Shown here piece by piece: positions 1 through 7,060 of a DNA stretch of 10,264 bases; the first letter of the stretch is position 1, and each line of letters begins with the position of its first letter. The stretch is taken from contig JAOZMR010000081.1 in NCBI GenBank assembly GCA_029934215.1, positions 1 to 10,264 on the forward strand, given 5' to 3'. The translations under genes were made by a program, and so were the position numbers. The notes beneath the pieces are model-generated. The model was given only the letters and a program-made list of their open reading frames with translations. It was not told the DNA's origin and searched no databases. Source of the stretch: Pontiellaceae bacterium. Its GTDB lineage: Bacteria; Verrucomicrobiota; Kiritimatiellia; Kiritimatiellales; Tichowtungiaceae.

Positions 1-2
1 AA

Positions 3-95
3 AAGGTCTGTCGTTTTGTTCGCGCAGACAGCGCACAGGCGTTAAAAGACCGGCTCAGAACCCATAAAAAAGTCAGAAAGCCAACCAATCGTTGA
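3..95 (+). CDS. Possible 3' end of an upstream plus-strand gene (tentative)
   Basis: One plus-strand frame is open from the left edge for 30 codons and stops with TGA at 93-95. The peptide is basic and ends in a Lys/Arg-rich stretch, HKKVRKPTNR, which would suit the C-terminus of a nucleic-acid-binding protein. It would be convergent with argH. A 30-codon open frame arises by chance roughly a quarter of the time, and another frame is open to about position 67, so this is only a candidate. No family can be recognised. Confidence 0.18.
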   Translation, partial: KVCRFVRADSAQALKDRLRTHKKVRKPTNR

Positions 96-177
96 ATCAA
101 ACTATCAATTGAATGCGGGGAAATTGAATTCTTTACGAACCATCAAAAAAGCCAGTCTAAATTGATTTGCGCCCTGC

Positions 178-1533
178 TCAAACAGAGAAAAGAGTTTCGA
201 CGGCAGCTGCGATGGTGGTTCGTTCGTCGTCCACCACGCCCAACACCGCGTCGGCCCGTTCGTTCAGGAGAGTCCAGTCGATTCCGAGCGGCGCACCGAG
301 GTGGGTTTTCTTTGAAATGGCTTCGGCTGGGCTCATGGTTTCCAGTTCATCCAGATTCTCTTTCACATGATGATATGCGTCGCGGAACGCCATGCCTTCG
401 CCCACGAGTTCGAGAGCGCGATCGGTCGCGAATACGTCTGGAGTGAATCCAGCGATCAGTGCTTTTTCGTTCACTTTAATGGCTTCAATGAAAGGTGCGA
501 GGACACGAAGGCATGAGCGCGTGGTTGCGATGCCGTCCATAAATGGCTCTTTTGCATCCTGTAGGTCGCGGTTGTAGCCAGACGGCGATCCTTTAATTAA
601 ATCGTAAACCGCCAGTTCATATGCTTTCACTTTGGAGGCGCGAGCGCGAACCAGCTCGATTACATCCGGATTTTTCTTCTGCGGCATAATGCTGCTGCCC
701 GTTGTCAGTTCATCAGGAAGCGTGAAATAACCAAACTCTGGCATCGTGAAAAGCATCAGGTCCTGCGCCATGCGCGAAAGCGAGAGCATGACCTGGCTCA
801 TCGCGCCTAGGATGATACTTTCATTTTTGCCTCGGCTGTTGTTCGCGTAAAGGACGTTGTGAACGGGGCAGTGAAACCCGAGCAAATCCGAAACGAGTTC
901 GCGATCGATTTCAAGCGGCACGCCATAACTTGCGGCGGATCCGAGCGGACTCTGGTCGTTTAATTCGTAGGCGCTGATGAGTAATTCGCAGTCGTCGAGC
1001 AGACTTTCCGCATGCGCGGATGCCCAGAGCCCGACCGAGGACGGCATTCCCGGCTGCATATGCGTTCTTCCAACCATTGGAACTTTTTTGTGCGTCTCCC
1101 CAAAAGCTAGGAGCGCAGAAATGAGTCCGCAAGCCTCTTCGATTGTTGCGAGGATTTCTTCGCGAGCGTAGAGGCGTAGGTCGAGCGCCACCTGGTCGTT
1201 GCGGCTTCGGCATGTGTGTATTTTTTTGCCGAGGTCGCCAAGCGTTGATGTTAGGGTCCGTTCGACCGCCAAGTGAACATCTTGATCGGAGAGGCGAATT
1301 TCGAAATCGCCGGAAGTTGCTAATGCGATGATTTTTTTTAGCTCGCAAATGATTTTGGTGCGCTCGGGTTTTGTGATAACTGGCGGCATCATTTCGGAAA
1401 GCATCGTTATGTGTGCAGCTGTTCCGATGCAGTCGGAGTGAATCAGGTTGATATCCAGTTCGACATCGCGCCCCGCTGTAAAAGCAAGCACGTCCTTTCC
1501 AATTGTTCCTACCGTCGTTTTTTCTGTTTTCAT
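178..1533 (-). CDS. argH: Argininosuccinate lyase
   Basis: This 451-aa protein has the usual length for argininosuccinate lyase, the cytoplasmic homotetramer that splits argininosuccinate into arginine and fumarate in the last step of arginine synthesis. It belongs to the fumarase/aspartase superfamily. Visible signatures are the substrate-binding RSRNDQ (residues 109-114), the THMQ block with the conserved His (about 158), and the mobile loop GSSIMPQKKNP (279-289), in which Ser281 aligns with the catalytic serine. The N-terminus is unusual: the common WGGRF start is absent and AFTAGRDVELD takes its place. Cys108 stands where many homologues have Gly (HTCRSRND instead of HTGRSRND). The ATG lies behind an A-rich leader without a clear Shine-Dalgarno site. 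The gene is 48 nt downstream of the ABC transporter on the same strand, so co-transcription is likely. Another superfamily lyase activity is possible but less likely given RSRNDQ plus QKKNP. Confidence 0.93.
   Translation of the reverse strand: MKTEKTTVGTIGKDVLAFTAGRDVELDINLIHSDCIGTAAHITMLSEMMPPVITKPERTKIICELKKIIALATSGDFEIRLSDQDVHLAVERTLTSTLGDLGKKIHTCRSRNDQVALDLRLYAREEILATIEEACGLISALLAFGETHKKVPMVGRTHMQPGMPSSVGLWASAHAESLLDDCELLISAYELNDQSPLGSAASYGVPLEIDRELVSDLLGFHCPVHNVLYANNSRGKNESIILGAMSQVMLSLSRMAQDLMLFTMPEFGYFTLPDELTTGSSIMPQKKNPDVIELVRARASKVKAYELAVYDLIKGSPSGYNRDLQDAKEPFMDGIATTRSCLRVLAPFIEAIKVNEKALIAGFTPDVFATDRALELVGEGMAFRDAYHHVKENLDELETMSPAEAISKKTHLGAPLGIDWTLLNERADAVLGVVDDERTTIAAAVETLFSV
1068..1082. 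repeat. TTCCAA-N3-TTGGAA palindrome, perfect copy in argH
   Basis: TTCCAACCATTGGAA lies within argH over the codons for V-P-M-V-G-R, just before the conserved THMQ block. In-frame it reads CCA-ATG-GTT-GGA on the coding strand. Confidence 0.8.
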
Positions 1534-1581
1534 TCGTTTCTTTTTTTTGTTTTAGGTTTCAAGCGTATCAACTATTAAAAT

Positions 1582-3336
1582 TTAGTGTTGAAGTTTTTGC
1601 ATTTCGCAAAAAAGCCCGTTGCGAGCAATCAGCTCCTTGTACGAGCCGATTTCTGCGATACGGCCCTCTTTCATTACGACAATTCGATCCGCCTGCCGGA
1701 TGGTTGAGAGTCTGTGAGCGACAATGAAGGTGGTTCGATTTTGAATGGCGTGGTCGATGGCTTCTTGCACTTTTTTCTCGGACACGACATCGAGCGCGGA
1801 GGTTGCTTCGTCGAGGATCAAGATGCTCGGATCGCGAACCAGTGCGCGAGCGATGGCGATCCTCTGGCGCTGACCGCCAGAAAGCAGTGCTCCGTCTTCG
1901 CCGATTCGTGTGTCGAGCCCTTCTGGAAGATCGTCCACCATATCTGTCAAATTTGAGAGCCGGAGAACCTGTCGAAGGGTTTTCTCTGCGACATCGTTTC
2001 GTCCGTACGTGATGTTTTCGCGCATCGATCCAGAAAAGAGAACGGTCTCTTGCGGAACCACTGAAACGAAGCGCCGAAATGTGCGCATATCGAGCTCTTC
2101 TATGTTTGTTTCGTCCAAAAAGAGAGTCCCTTTTTGCGCTCGATGAAATCCGTTTAACAATTGAACCACCGTCGATTTGCCGGCTCCACTTTCGCCAACA
2201 AATGCAATACATTCACCTGCTTTAACTTTTAGAGAAAAATCCGTAATCGTATCTTTGGTCGCATTTTCGTATTGGAATCCGACTTTCTCAAAACGGACAT
2301 CTCCTTTCACCGATTCTACCACTCGCCGGCCTTCATTATATTCAATATCTGGGCATTCGATCACTTCGCCGAGCGAGCGAATTGATTCCATTCCTTTTGC
2401 TAGTTGCGGAACCATATTCAGCAATCCAGTCACGGACTGGACAATCATGCCGAAGAGACCTTGGAATAGTACGATCTCCCCGATGTTGATCCAGCCTTTC
2501 CAGCAAAACCAGCTCAGAACCGCCATCCCTAATAGCATTGTGATCTGAAATGTCGCCCAAGAGGAGGAGGAAAAAAGCGCATTCATCATGTCTAATCGGC
2601 GCCCCTGCTCATGCACCGCCTGGAACTGTTCATCGCTCCGCTGGGTCGCCTCGGTTTCCAGCCCGTGCGCACGGGCGACAGGAATCATGCTGATCATCTC
2701 TGTCACCTCTGAAGACATTTGCTCCACCTCCGAGCGGAATTCGCGATTTCGTTCGCGCATTTGACGGCGGAAAAGCAGTCGCAATCCTGCGCTGAGCGGG
2801 ACGAGGACAATATAGAAAATGAGCATGCGAGGTTCTCGGAACGCCGTTACACTAAAAGCCACCAAACAGGTCAAAGCAGCACTCAGCCCCATCTCTCCCA
2901 AAAACATGCACATCGTTTGAATCTGTTCAACATCGCGAAGCACTTTGATCTGCAGTCGGCCCGACTCGGTTCGGTCGTGAAATGCAATTGATAGTTGCTG
3001 AAAGCGGTGTGCAACCGAGCTGCGTAGCTGTTTTTCCATCCGACGAACCGATCGACTCAGCAAGGATACATAAAAAGTATGCGTTAAAATGTTTTGCAGC
3101 ATCAGCGCTGCCAGCACGATAAAATAGAACGGAAGATTTTCGAGCGGATATTCCGCAGGCTCTGCCAATGTATTGATGATACGCGCAAGCAAAAAAGGAG
3201 TGGCCCAGCTTGGTGATAATTTAATCACGAATAGCAAAATCAGAAACAGGTACTGGTACCACGTTCGGTTCAGTAGATAGAACAGTGTGCGAACTGGACG
3301 GCTGCTTCGGTAGTCATATTCAAGTGGTTTGCTCAT
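1582..3336 (-). CDS. ABC exporter half-transporter (fused TMD-NBD)
   Basis: This 584-aa protein has the type IV ABC exporter layout (MsbA/MDR-like): an N-terminal six-helix transmembrane domain (about residues 20-310) followed by a nucleotide-binding domain (about 345-580). Such proteins work as dimers in the inner membrane and export lipids, peptides or drugs using ATP. The NBD is intact: Walker A GESGAGKST (381-389), Q-loop Gln429, signature LSGGQ (485-489), Walker B ILILDEATS (505-513) and H-loop His541. There is no N-terminal peptidase domain. The substrate cannot be read from the sequence; a lipid or glycolipid is one option given the glycan genes beyond the divergent spacer, but this is inference. 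AGGA at 3345-3348 (minus strand), 8 nt before the ATG, supports the start. It is the first gene of a probable two-gene unit with argH, an odd functional pairing. Confidence 0.93.
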   Translation of the reverse strand: MSKPLEYDYRSSRPVRTLFYLLNRTWYQYLFLILLFVIKLSPSWATPFLLARIINTLAEPAEYPLENLPFYFIVLAALMLQNILTHTFYVSLLSRSVRRMEKQLRSSVAHRFQQLSIAFHDRTESGRLQIKVLRDVEQIQTMCMFLGEMGLSAALTCLVAFSVTAFREPRMLIFYIVLVPLSAGLRLLFRRQMRERNREFRSEVEQMSSEVTEMISMIPVARAHGLETEATQRSDEQFQAVHEQGRRLDMMNALFSSSSWATFQITMLLGMAVLSWFCWKGWINIGEIVLFQGLFGMIVQSVTGLLNMVPQLAKGMESIRSLGEVIECPDIEYNEGRRVVESVKGDVRFEKVGFQYENATKDTITDFSLKVKAGECIAFVGESGAGKSTVVQLLNGFHRAQKGTLFLDETNIEELDMRTFRRFVSVVPQETVLFSGSMRENITYGRNDVAEKTLRQVLRLSNLTDMVDDLPEGLDTRIGEDGALLSGGQRQRIAIARALVRDPSILILDEATSALDVVSEKKVQEAIDHAIQNRTTFIVAHRLSTIRQADRIVVMKEGRIAEIGSYKELIARNGLFCEMQKLQH

Positions 3337-3344
3337 TAAAAGGT

Positions 3345-3348
3345 TCCT
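3345..3348 (-). promoter_or_regulatory. Shine-Dalgarno site of the ABC transporter gene
   Basis: The minus strand reads AGGA followed by an 8-nt spacer and then the ATG at 3336. This is one of the clearer ribosome binding sites in the window and fixes the start of the transporter. Confidence 0.6.
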
Positions 3349-3389
3349 GTTTTTTATCGCCTACAAATCTACACGAAAACCCAGTTGTC

Positions 3390-3404
3390 TTCCAGACATT
3401 GGAA
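3390..3404. repeat. TTCCAA-N3-TTGGAA palindrome, one mismatch (intergenic copy)
   Basis: TTCCAGACATTGGAA differs from the consensus by one base (G for A in the left arm). It is the only near-perfect intergenic copy. It lies in the divergent spacer, 54 nt upstream of the ABC transporter start and about 190 nt upstream of the RNase start, so it could act as an operator. No convincing -35/-10 pair could be assigned around it. Confidence 0.6.
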
Positions 3405-3592
3405 AAATTAATCGCCGTAGCACTCATATATCTGCCTGTTTTCGGGCTTTCTTTTGTCGTCGGAGTTCGAGTTTTTGTTCGGTGGATGAAAATGGGGCGT
3501 TCCTCGGCTTCCATTCTTCTGTCGTTTCTGTATCTTGTTCTCTTGTGTTGTCGATCGTGATCGGTGGATTTTAAAGGAAGTTAGGTTGTGTT

Positions 3593-5479
3593 ATGTCTGA
3601 AGTGTTTAGGGCGAAAAATTTTGTTCTCTATAAAAATGCGCCGGCGGTTGTCGAGCATGTGGATGCGAAAATTTCTATTCAATTGGTGAGCGGGAAAAAG
3701 GTGAGTGTCCGACCTAAGGATATTCAGTGGCTCCATGCAGGTCCGTTGGGGGCTTTCGAGGAGCTGGATGTTGTGGCTGATGTGGATCTTGAGGGGACCT
3801 GGGAGCTTCTTTTGGGGGAGTCTGTTGAGCTGAGCGAGCTGGCGGAGCTGATGTGCGGTGAGTGTACTCCTGCGTCTGTTTGGCGGGCATGGGGGGTTCT
3901 TGATGAAGAGGTTTGGTTTACTGGTTCTATTGATGCGGTTGTTGCGCGTCCAAAAGCGGATGTGGATGCAATTTTGAATAAGCGGCGTGAAAAGGAGGCG
4001 GAGGCGGTGCGCTGGCTGGATTATTTGCAACGGGTTAAGGGGAATGATTTTTTGCCCGAAGATTTGGGTCATTTGAGCGACGTTCAACGGTTGGCTTATC
4101 GTAAGGCTTCGATGAATCGTACGTTGAAGGCGTTGGGGATTGAGGTGGTTCCTGAGAGGGCGCATCGGATGCTTCTTCAGATGGGTTTGTGGGATGATAC
4201 GGTGAATCCGTATCCCGCTCGATTCGATTGCGCGACGTCTCAACCGGTGATGGAGGTGCCTGCGCTTCCGGTGGAGCAACGTAGGGATTTGACGGAGCTT
4301 GATGCGTTTGCGATTGATGATGATAATTGCAGCGATCCGGATGATGCGATTAGTCTTGATGGCGATGCTCTTTGGGTTCATATCGCTGATGTTGCCGCGC
4401 TTGTTCCGCCGGATTCGCCGATCGATGTGGAGGCTCGAGCTCGTGGCGCGAATCTTTATTTGCCGGAGGCGGTGATTCATATGCTTCCGCAAGGTGTCAC
4501 GGAGGCGCTCGGGCTGGGTCTGCAGGAGCGTTCGCCCGCGCTGTCGTTTCGGGTTGAATTGGATGAGTCTGGGGAGGCGATGTGTTTGGAGATTACGCCG
4601 AGCTGGGTTCGCGTTGAGCGCGTTAGCTATTCTGTTGTAGATCAAAGGCTGGATGTTTCGCCGTTTAAGGAGATTCGCGCGATTACCGAGAAGTTTCGAA
4701 CGCACAGGTTCGAGCAAGGAGCGTCGGATATTATTCTCCCAGAAGTTAAGGTGAAGACGTCGGTTGTTGGCGAGCTCTATAATTTCTCCGTTTCGCATGA
4801 ATTGGGTCTTAAAACTCCTGCGGAATATTCGGTTAAAATCACTGATCTGCCTCGGTTGATGAGCCGGGAGATGGTTACTGATGCGATGCTTATGACGGGT
4901 GAGGCGGTCGCGAAGTTTCTTGTTGAGCATGCAATTTCTGCTCCATTTGCATCGCAATCGCCTCCGGATGAGGTTTCGAATCCTGAGACTCTGGCGGAGA
5001 TGTTTGCGTATCGCAAGAAATTCAAGCGGTCTACGCTTCATCTTGAGCCCGAGCTGCATGCGGGGCTTGGGCTCGAGCGTTATACTCGGGTGACTAGCCC
5101 GTTGCGTCGCTATTCGGATTTGCTTGTTCACCAGCAACTTCGTGCGTATCTCGCCGGTGTGCCGCTTATTGGTGAGGCGGATATGCTTAAACGAATGGCT
5201 GAGGCGGAGCTTGGCGGCGGGAATACGTCGATGGCGGAGCGACGAAGCAATCGACATTGGACTCTTCTTTATATGAAGCAGAATCCAGATGTTGTTTATC
5301 GGGGCGTACTTGTCGATAAGCGTGATGATCGAGGTACTGTGCTAATTCCAGAGCTTGCTATTGATGTTAAGTTGCGCCGTGTTGCTGATGTTGCGTTGAA
5401 TTCCGAAATCCTTGTGCAATTGACTCGAGTTAACCTACCCGACCTAGAGTTTTCTTGCCGAGAAGTGAAGGGCGAGTGA
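3593..5479 (+). CDS. RNase II/R-family 3'-5' exoribonuclease (RNB domain)
   Basis: This 628-aa protein carries the RNB catalytic domain of RNase II/R enzymes, which degrade single-stranded RNA processively from the 3' end. The four metal-binding aspartates are present at D242, D248, D250 and D251 (IDDDNCSDPDD), with the same 6-2-1 spacing as E. coli RNase II D201/D207/D209/D210. The C-terminal RNB hallmark is TRVTSPLRRYSDLLVH (498-513). Instead of two clear cold-shock domains, the N-terminus has a small beta-barrel-like segment (about 5-50) and an acidic, probably winged-helix region (70-200). The C-terminal S1-like part (about 568-628) is short. This layout resembles cyanobacterial/plastid-type and Deinococcus RNB proteins more than E. 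coli rnb or rnr, so I give no symbol. The ribosome binding site is weak (AGG 7 nt before the ATG). The gene ends 8 nt before the GT-C gene and probably opens that operon. Confidence 0.92.
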   Translation: MSEVFRAKNFVLYKNAPAVVEHVDAKISIQLVSGKKVSVRPKDIQWLHAGPLGAFEELDVVADVDLEGTWELLLGESVELSELAELMCGECTPASVWRAWGVLDEEVWFTGSIDAVVARPKADVDAILNKRREKEAEAVRWLDYLQRVKGNDFLPEDLGHLSDVQRLAYRKASMNRTLKALGIEVVPERAHRMLLQMGLWDDTVNPYPARFDCATSQPVMEVPALPVEQRRDLTELDAFAIDDDNCSDPDDAISLDGDALWVHIADVAALVPPDSPIDVEARARGANLYLPEAVIHMLPQGVTEALGLGLQERSPALSFRVELDESGEAMCLEITPSWVRVERVSYSVVDQRLDVSPFKEIRAITEKFRTHRFEQGASDIILPEVKVKTSVVGELYNFSVSHELGLKTPAEYSVKITDLPRLMSREMVTDAMLMTGEAVAKFLVEHAISAPFASQSPPDEVSNPETLAEMFAYRKKFKRSTLHLEPELHAGLGLERYTRVTSPLRRYSDLLVHQQLRAYLAGVPLIGEADMLKRMAEAELGGGNTSMAERRSNRHWTLLYMKQNPDVVYRGVLVDKRDDRGTVLIPELAIDVKLRRVADVALNSEILVQLTRVNLPDLEFSCREVKGE

Positions 5480-5487
5480 GTTTTATT

Positions 5488-7047
5488 ATGAAACGATCAA
5501 TCTGGATTTCTATTGTTGTTGTTGCGGTTGGGCTGTGTGTGGTGCTCGGCGCGGCGAATCTTTTTTTGGGTGATCTGAATCAGGATGAGGGGTGGTATCT
5601 TTATGCCGCGAAACAGGTTGCTAGCGGTGAGGTTTTATATCGCGATTTTATGTTTACGCAGGGTCCGGTGTTCCCGCTGGTTTATGGCGTGGTTTTTCCA
5701 ATCGTTGGAAAACTCGGTGTGGCGGGCGGTCGTTTGATTACGATGTTGTTCGGGCTGGGGTCGGTCGGGCTTGCGGCGTGGCTTGCGGCGAGGTCGGCGA
5801 AGCGGTTTTCGCGTCCGGCGGCGCTGTGCGCGTTGGCGCTGGCTGGCGTGAATGTGTATCAGAGTTATTTCACGACGATTGTTAAAACGTATAGCTTGTG
5901 TGCGTTTTTTCTGACGGCCGGGTTTGTTGCGCTTAGTTTTGCAAACGGAAAACGCGGTGCGAGCGGCGCGTTCTGGGGGGGCGTCCTTTTGGCGCTTGCG
6001 GCTTGTACGCGGCTTTCGGCCGGCGTGGTTCTTCCAATCGTTGGAATCTGGCTGATCGTGAACCGCAAGAGGGTGTTTCCGTTGGCGTGGGTTGCGTTTG
6101 GCTTGGGTGGTGGCGTTGTGTTGGCTGGGTTGCTGGGTTCGTTTTTTGTGATGGTGCCGGAGAATACGCATTTTGCGCTGCTTGGGTATCACGCAGGGCG
6201 TAGTCCTGGCGGCGTGGTTGAGCTGATGGCGTTGAAGGCGGGGTTTGTGTCGCGGTTTGTGCAGGCGTATTTTTTGTTCTCGGTGGGCTGTGTGTTGGCT
6301 CTTGTTTTTCGAAAGCAACGAACGAATGACGATGAAACGCCGTTTGCGCATCGTTTTGTTTCGCTTCTTTGGTTGTCTGGCGCGGCAATTACGTTGGTGC
6401 ATTTTTCCGCGCCTTTTCCGTATGATGATTATCAGGTGGTGGTTTTCCCTGTGCTGGTTGCCGCGTTGGTCGCAACGCTGGTGCCGCGTTGTCCAGAGAA
6501 GATGTTGGGGCGCGTTGCGCTTGTGGTGTTGCTGGGCTCTACGGCTGCGTCTTTTTCGTCGCCGATCAATCAGAGTTGGCTGGTTCGCGGACGAGATCGC
6601 ATTTGGTGGGAGTTTAAGGATGTGCCTGATTTGGTCTCGCTACAGAGAACGGGGGCGAAGATTCGCGAGCAACTCGGAGAGGATGGTTTGTTGCTAACCC
6701 AGGATGCGTATCTGGCGATTGAGGCGGGCGCGTCTCTTCCTCATGGGTTGCAGATGGGCCCGTTTTCCTATTACCCAGAGATGTCGACCGAGCGGGCGGA
6801 AACGCTGAATCTGTTGAATGAGGAGATGCTTCTTTCGCTTTTCTCCGAGACCTCTGCGTCGGTCGCGGCGTTCAGTGGATATGGATTAACGATTGAGTCT
6901 CCAAGCATTGGAAGAATTTCTTCCAAGGATTGGAAGGCTCTGCGATCTGTTTTGGAGATGAATTATAGTAAAACTTCCGAGATTCCAAGCTTTGGTCAAG
7001 CCCACACCACGCTTGAGGTTTTTAAGCGAATAACCAATAACGAATAA
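5488..7047 (+). CDS. Multi-pass membrane glycosyltransferase, GT-C fold (GT39/PMT-like)
   Basis: This 519-aa protein starts with a basic residue pair and a signal-anchor helix (about 4-26). The first periplasmic loop carries the motif NQDEGWYLYA (31-40), then GEVLYRDF and TQGP. An acidic pair after the first helix (D33, E34) is typical of GT-C enzymes, which transfer sugars from polyprenyl-phosphate donors on the outer face of the membrane. Further hydrophobic helices follow up to about residue 355. The C-terminal 150 residues look soluble and periplasmic. The ATG at 5488 is preferred over a TTG at 5455 because the latter would add a hydrophilic stretch overlapping the RNase gene. The gene sits between the RNase (8-nt gap) and the GT2 gene (13-nt gap), which suggests one transcript. 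It contains four copies of the TTCCAA-N3-TTGGAA palindrome (three perfect, one near). The sugar and acceptor are unknown. Confidence 0.8.
   Translation: MKRSIWISIVVVAVGLCVVLGAANLFLGDLNQDEGWYLYAAKQVASGEVLYRDFMFTQGPVFPLVYGVVFPIVGKLGVAGGRLITMLFGLGSVGLAAWLAARSAKRFSRPAALCALALAGVNVYQSYFTTIVKTYSLCAFFLTAGFVALSFANGKRGASGAFWGGVLLALAACTRLSAGVVLPIVGIWLIVNRKRVFPLAWVAFGLGGGVVLAGLLGSFFVMVPENTHFALLGYHAGRSPGGVVELMALKAGFVSRFVQAYFLFSVGCVLALVFRKQRTNDDETPFAHRFVSLLWLSGAAITLVHFSAPFPYDDYQVVVFPVLVAALVATLVPRCPEKMLGRVALVVLLGSTAASFSSPINQSWLVRGRDRIWWEFKDVPDLVSLQRTGAKIREQLGEDGLLLTQDAYLAIEAGASLPHGLQMGPFSYYPEMSTERAETLNLLNEEMLLSLFSETSASVAAFSGYGLTIESPSIGRISSKDWKALRSVLEMNYSKTSEIPSFGQAHTTLEVFKRITNNE
5694..5712. repeat. TTCCAA-N3-TTGGAA palindrome, perfect copy with extended arms
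   Basis: The core TTCCAATCGTTGGAA (5696-5710) is extended by two further matching pairs to 8-bp arms around a TCG centre. It lies in the GT-C gene over the codons for F-P-I-V-G-K. Confidence 0.8.
6032..6046. repeat. TTCCAA-N3-TTGGAA palindrome, perfect copy
   Basis: TTCCAATCGTTGGAA is identical in its 15-bp core to the copy at 5696-5710 and lies in the same gene, over the codons for L-P-I-V-G-I. Confidence 0.8.
6899..6913. repeat. TTCCAA-N3-TTGGAA palindrome, one mismatch
   Basis: CTCCAAGCATTGGAA has one mismatch at the first base. It is followed 22 nt later by a perfect copy. Confidence 0.65.
6921..6935. repeat. TTCCAA-N3-TTGGAA palindrome, perfect copy
   Basis: TTCCAAGGATTGGAA lies in the GT-C gene in a different reading phase (S-S-K-D-W-K) from the other copies, so the protein sequence does not explain the motif. 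A weaker third match (TTCCAAGCTTTGG) lies at 6983-6995. Confidence 0.75.
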
Positions 7048-7054
7048 CCAATAT
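7027..7054 (+). repeat. Four tandem heptamers, consensus CSAATAA
   Basis: The units are CGAATAA, CCAATAA, CGAATAA and CCAATAT, which is also a 14-bp tandem duplication with one mismatch. The third unit supplies the TAA stop codon of the GT-C gene, and the fourth runs into the gap before the GT2 start at 7061. No Shine-Dalgarno sequence is left in this gap. Confidence 0.85.
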
Positions 7055-7060
7055 CTAAAA

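Noticed and set aside
5..51. Possible hairpin between GGTCT (5-9) and AGACC (47-51), or GTCTG (6-10) and CAGAC (26-30)
   Set aside because: The stems are only 5 bp and compete with each other. On the minus strand a short T-run follows, but it is over 120 nt from the argH stop and at the window edge.
52..62. GGCTCAGAACC shared with 8283-8293, both outside the main genes; the latter resembles the start of 16S rRNA
   Set aside because: About a dozen 11-mer coincidences are expected among all pairs in 10 kb, and the similarity does not extend into flanking bases or into rRNA sequence.
1568..2212. A 214-codon minus-strand open frame within the ABC transporter gene in another frame
   Set aside because: The transporter frame contains intact Walker A, signature and Walker B motifs over the same bases. 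The alternative product is Arg/Ser-rich and featureless.
3320..3514. Short minus-strand open frame in the divergent spacer, about 64 codons
   Set aside because: It overlaps the start and Shine-Dalgarno site of the ABC transporter and includes the palindrome copy. Its sequence resembles no protein, and no ribosome binding site was found.
3581..5257. A 558-codon open frame on the minus strand, antisense to the RNase gene
   Set aside because: It mirrors nearly all of a gene with clear RNB motifs. Its product is dominated by Arg, His, Ile, Asn and Leu with no recognisable domain. Codon bias in the sense gene explains the lack of stops.
5635..6402. A 255-codon minus-strand open frame inside the GT-C gene
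   Set aside because: It is a basic, low-complexity shadow of a membrane protein gene with no motif or ribosome binding site.
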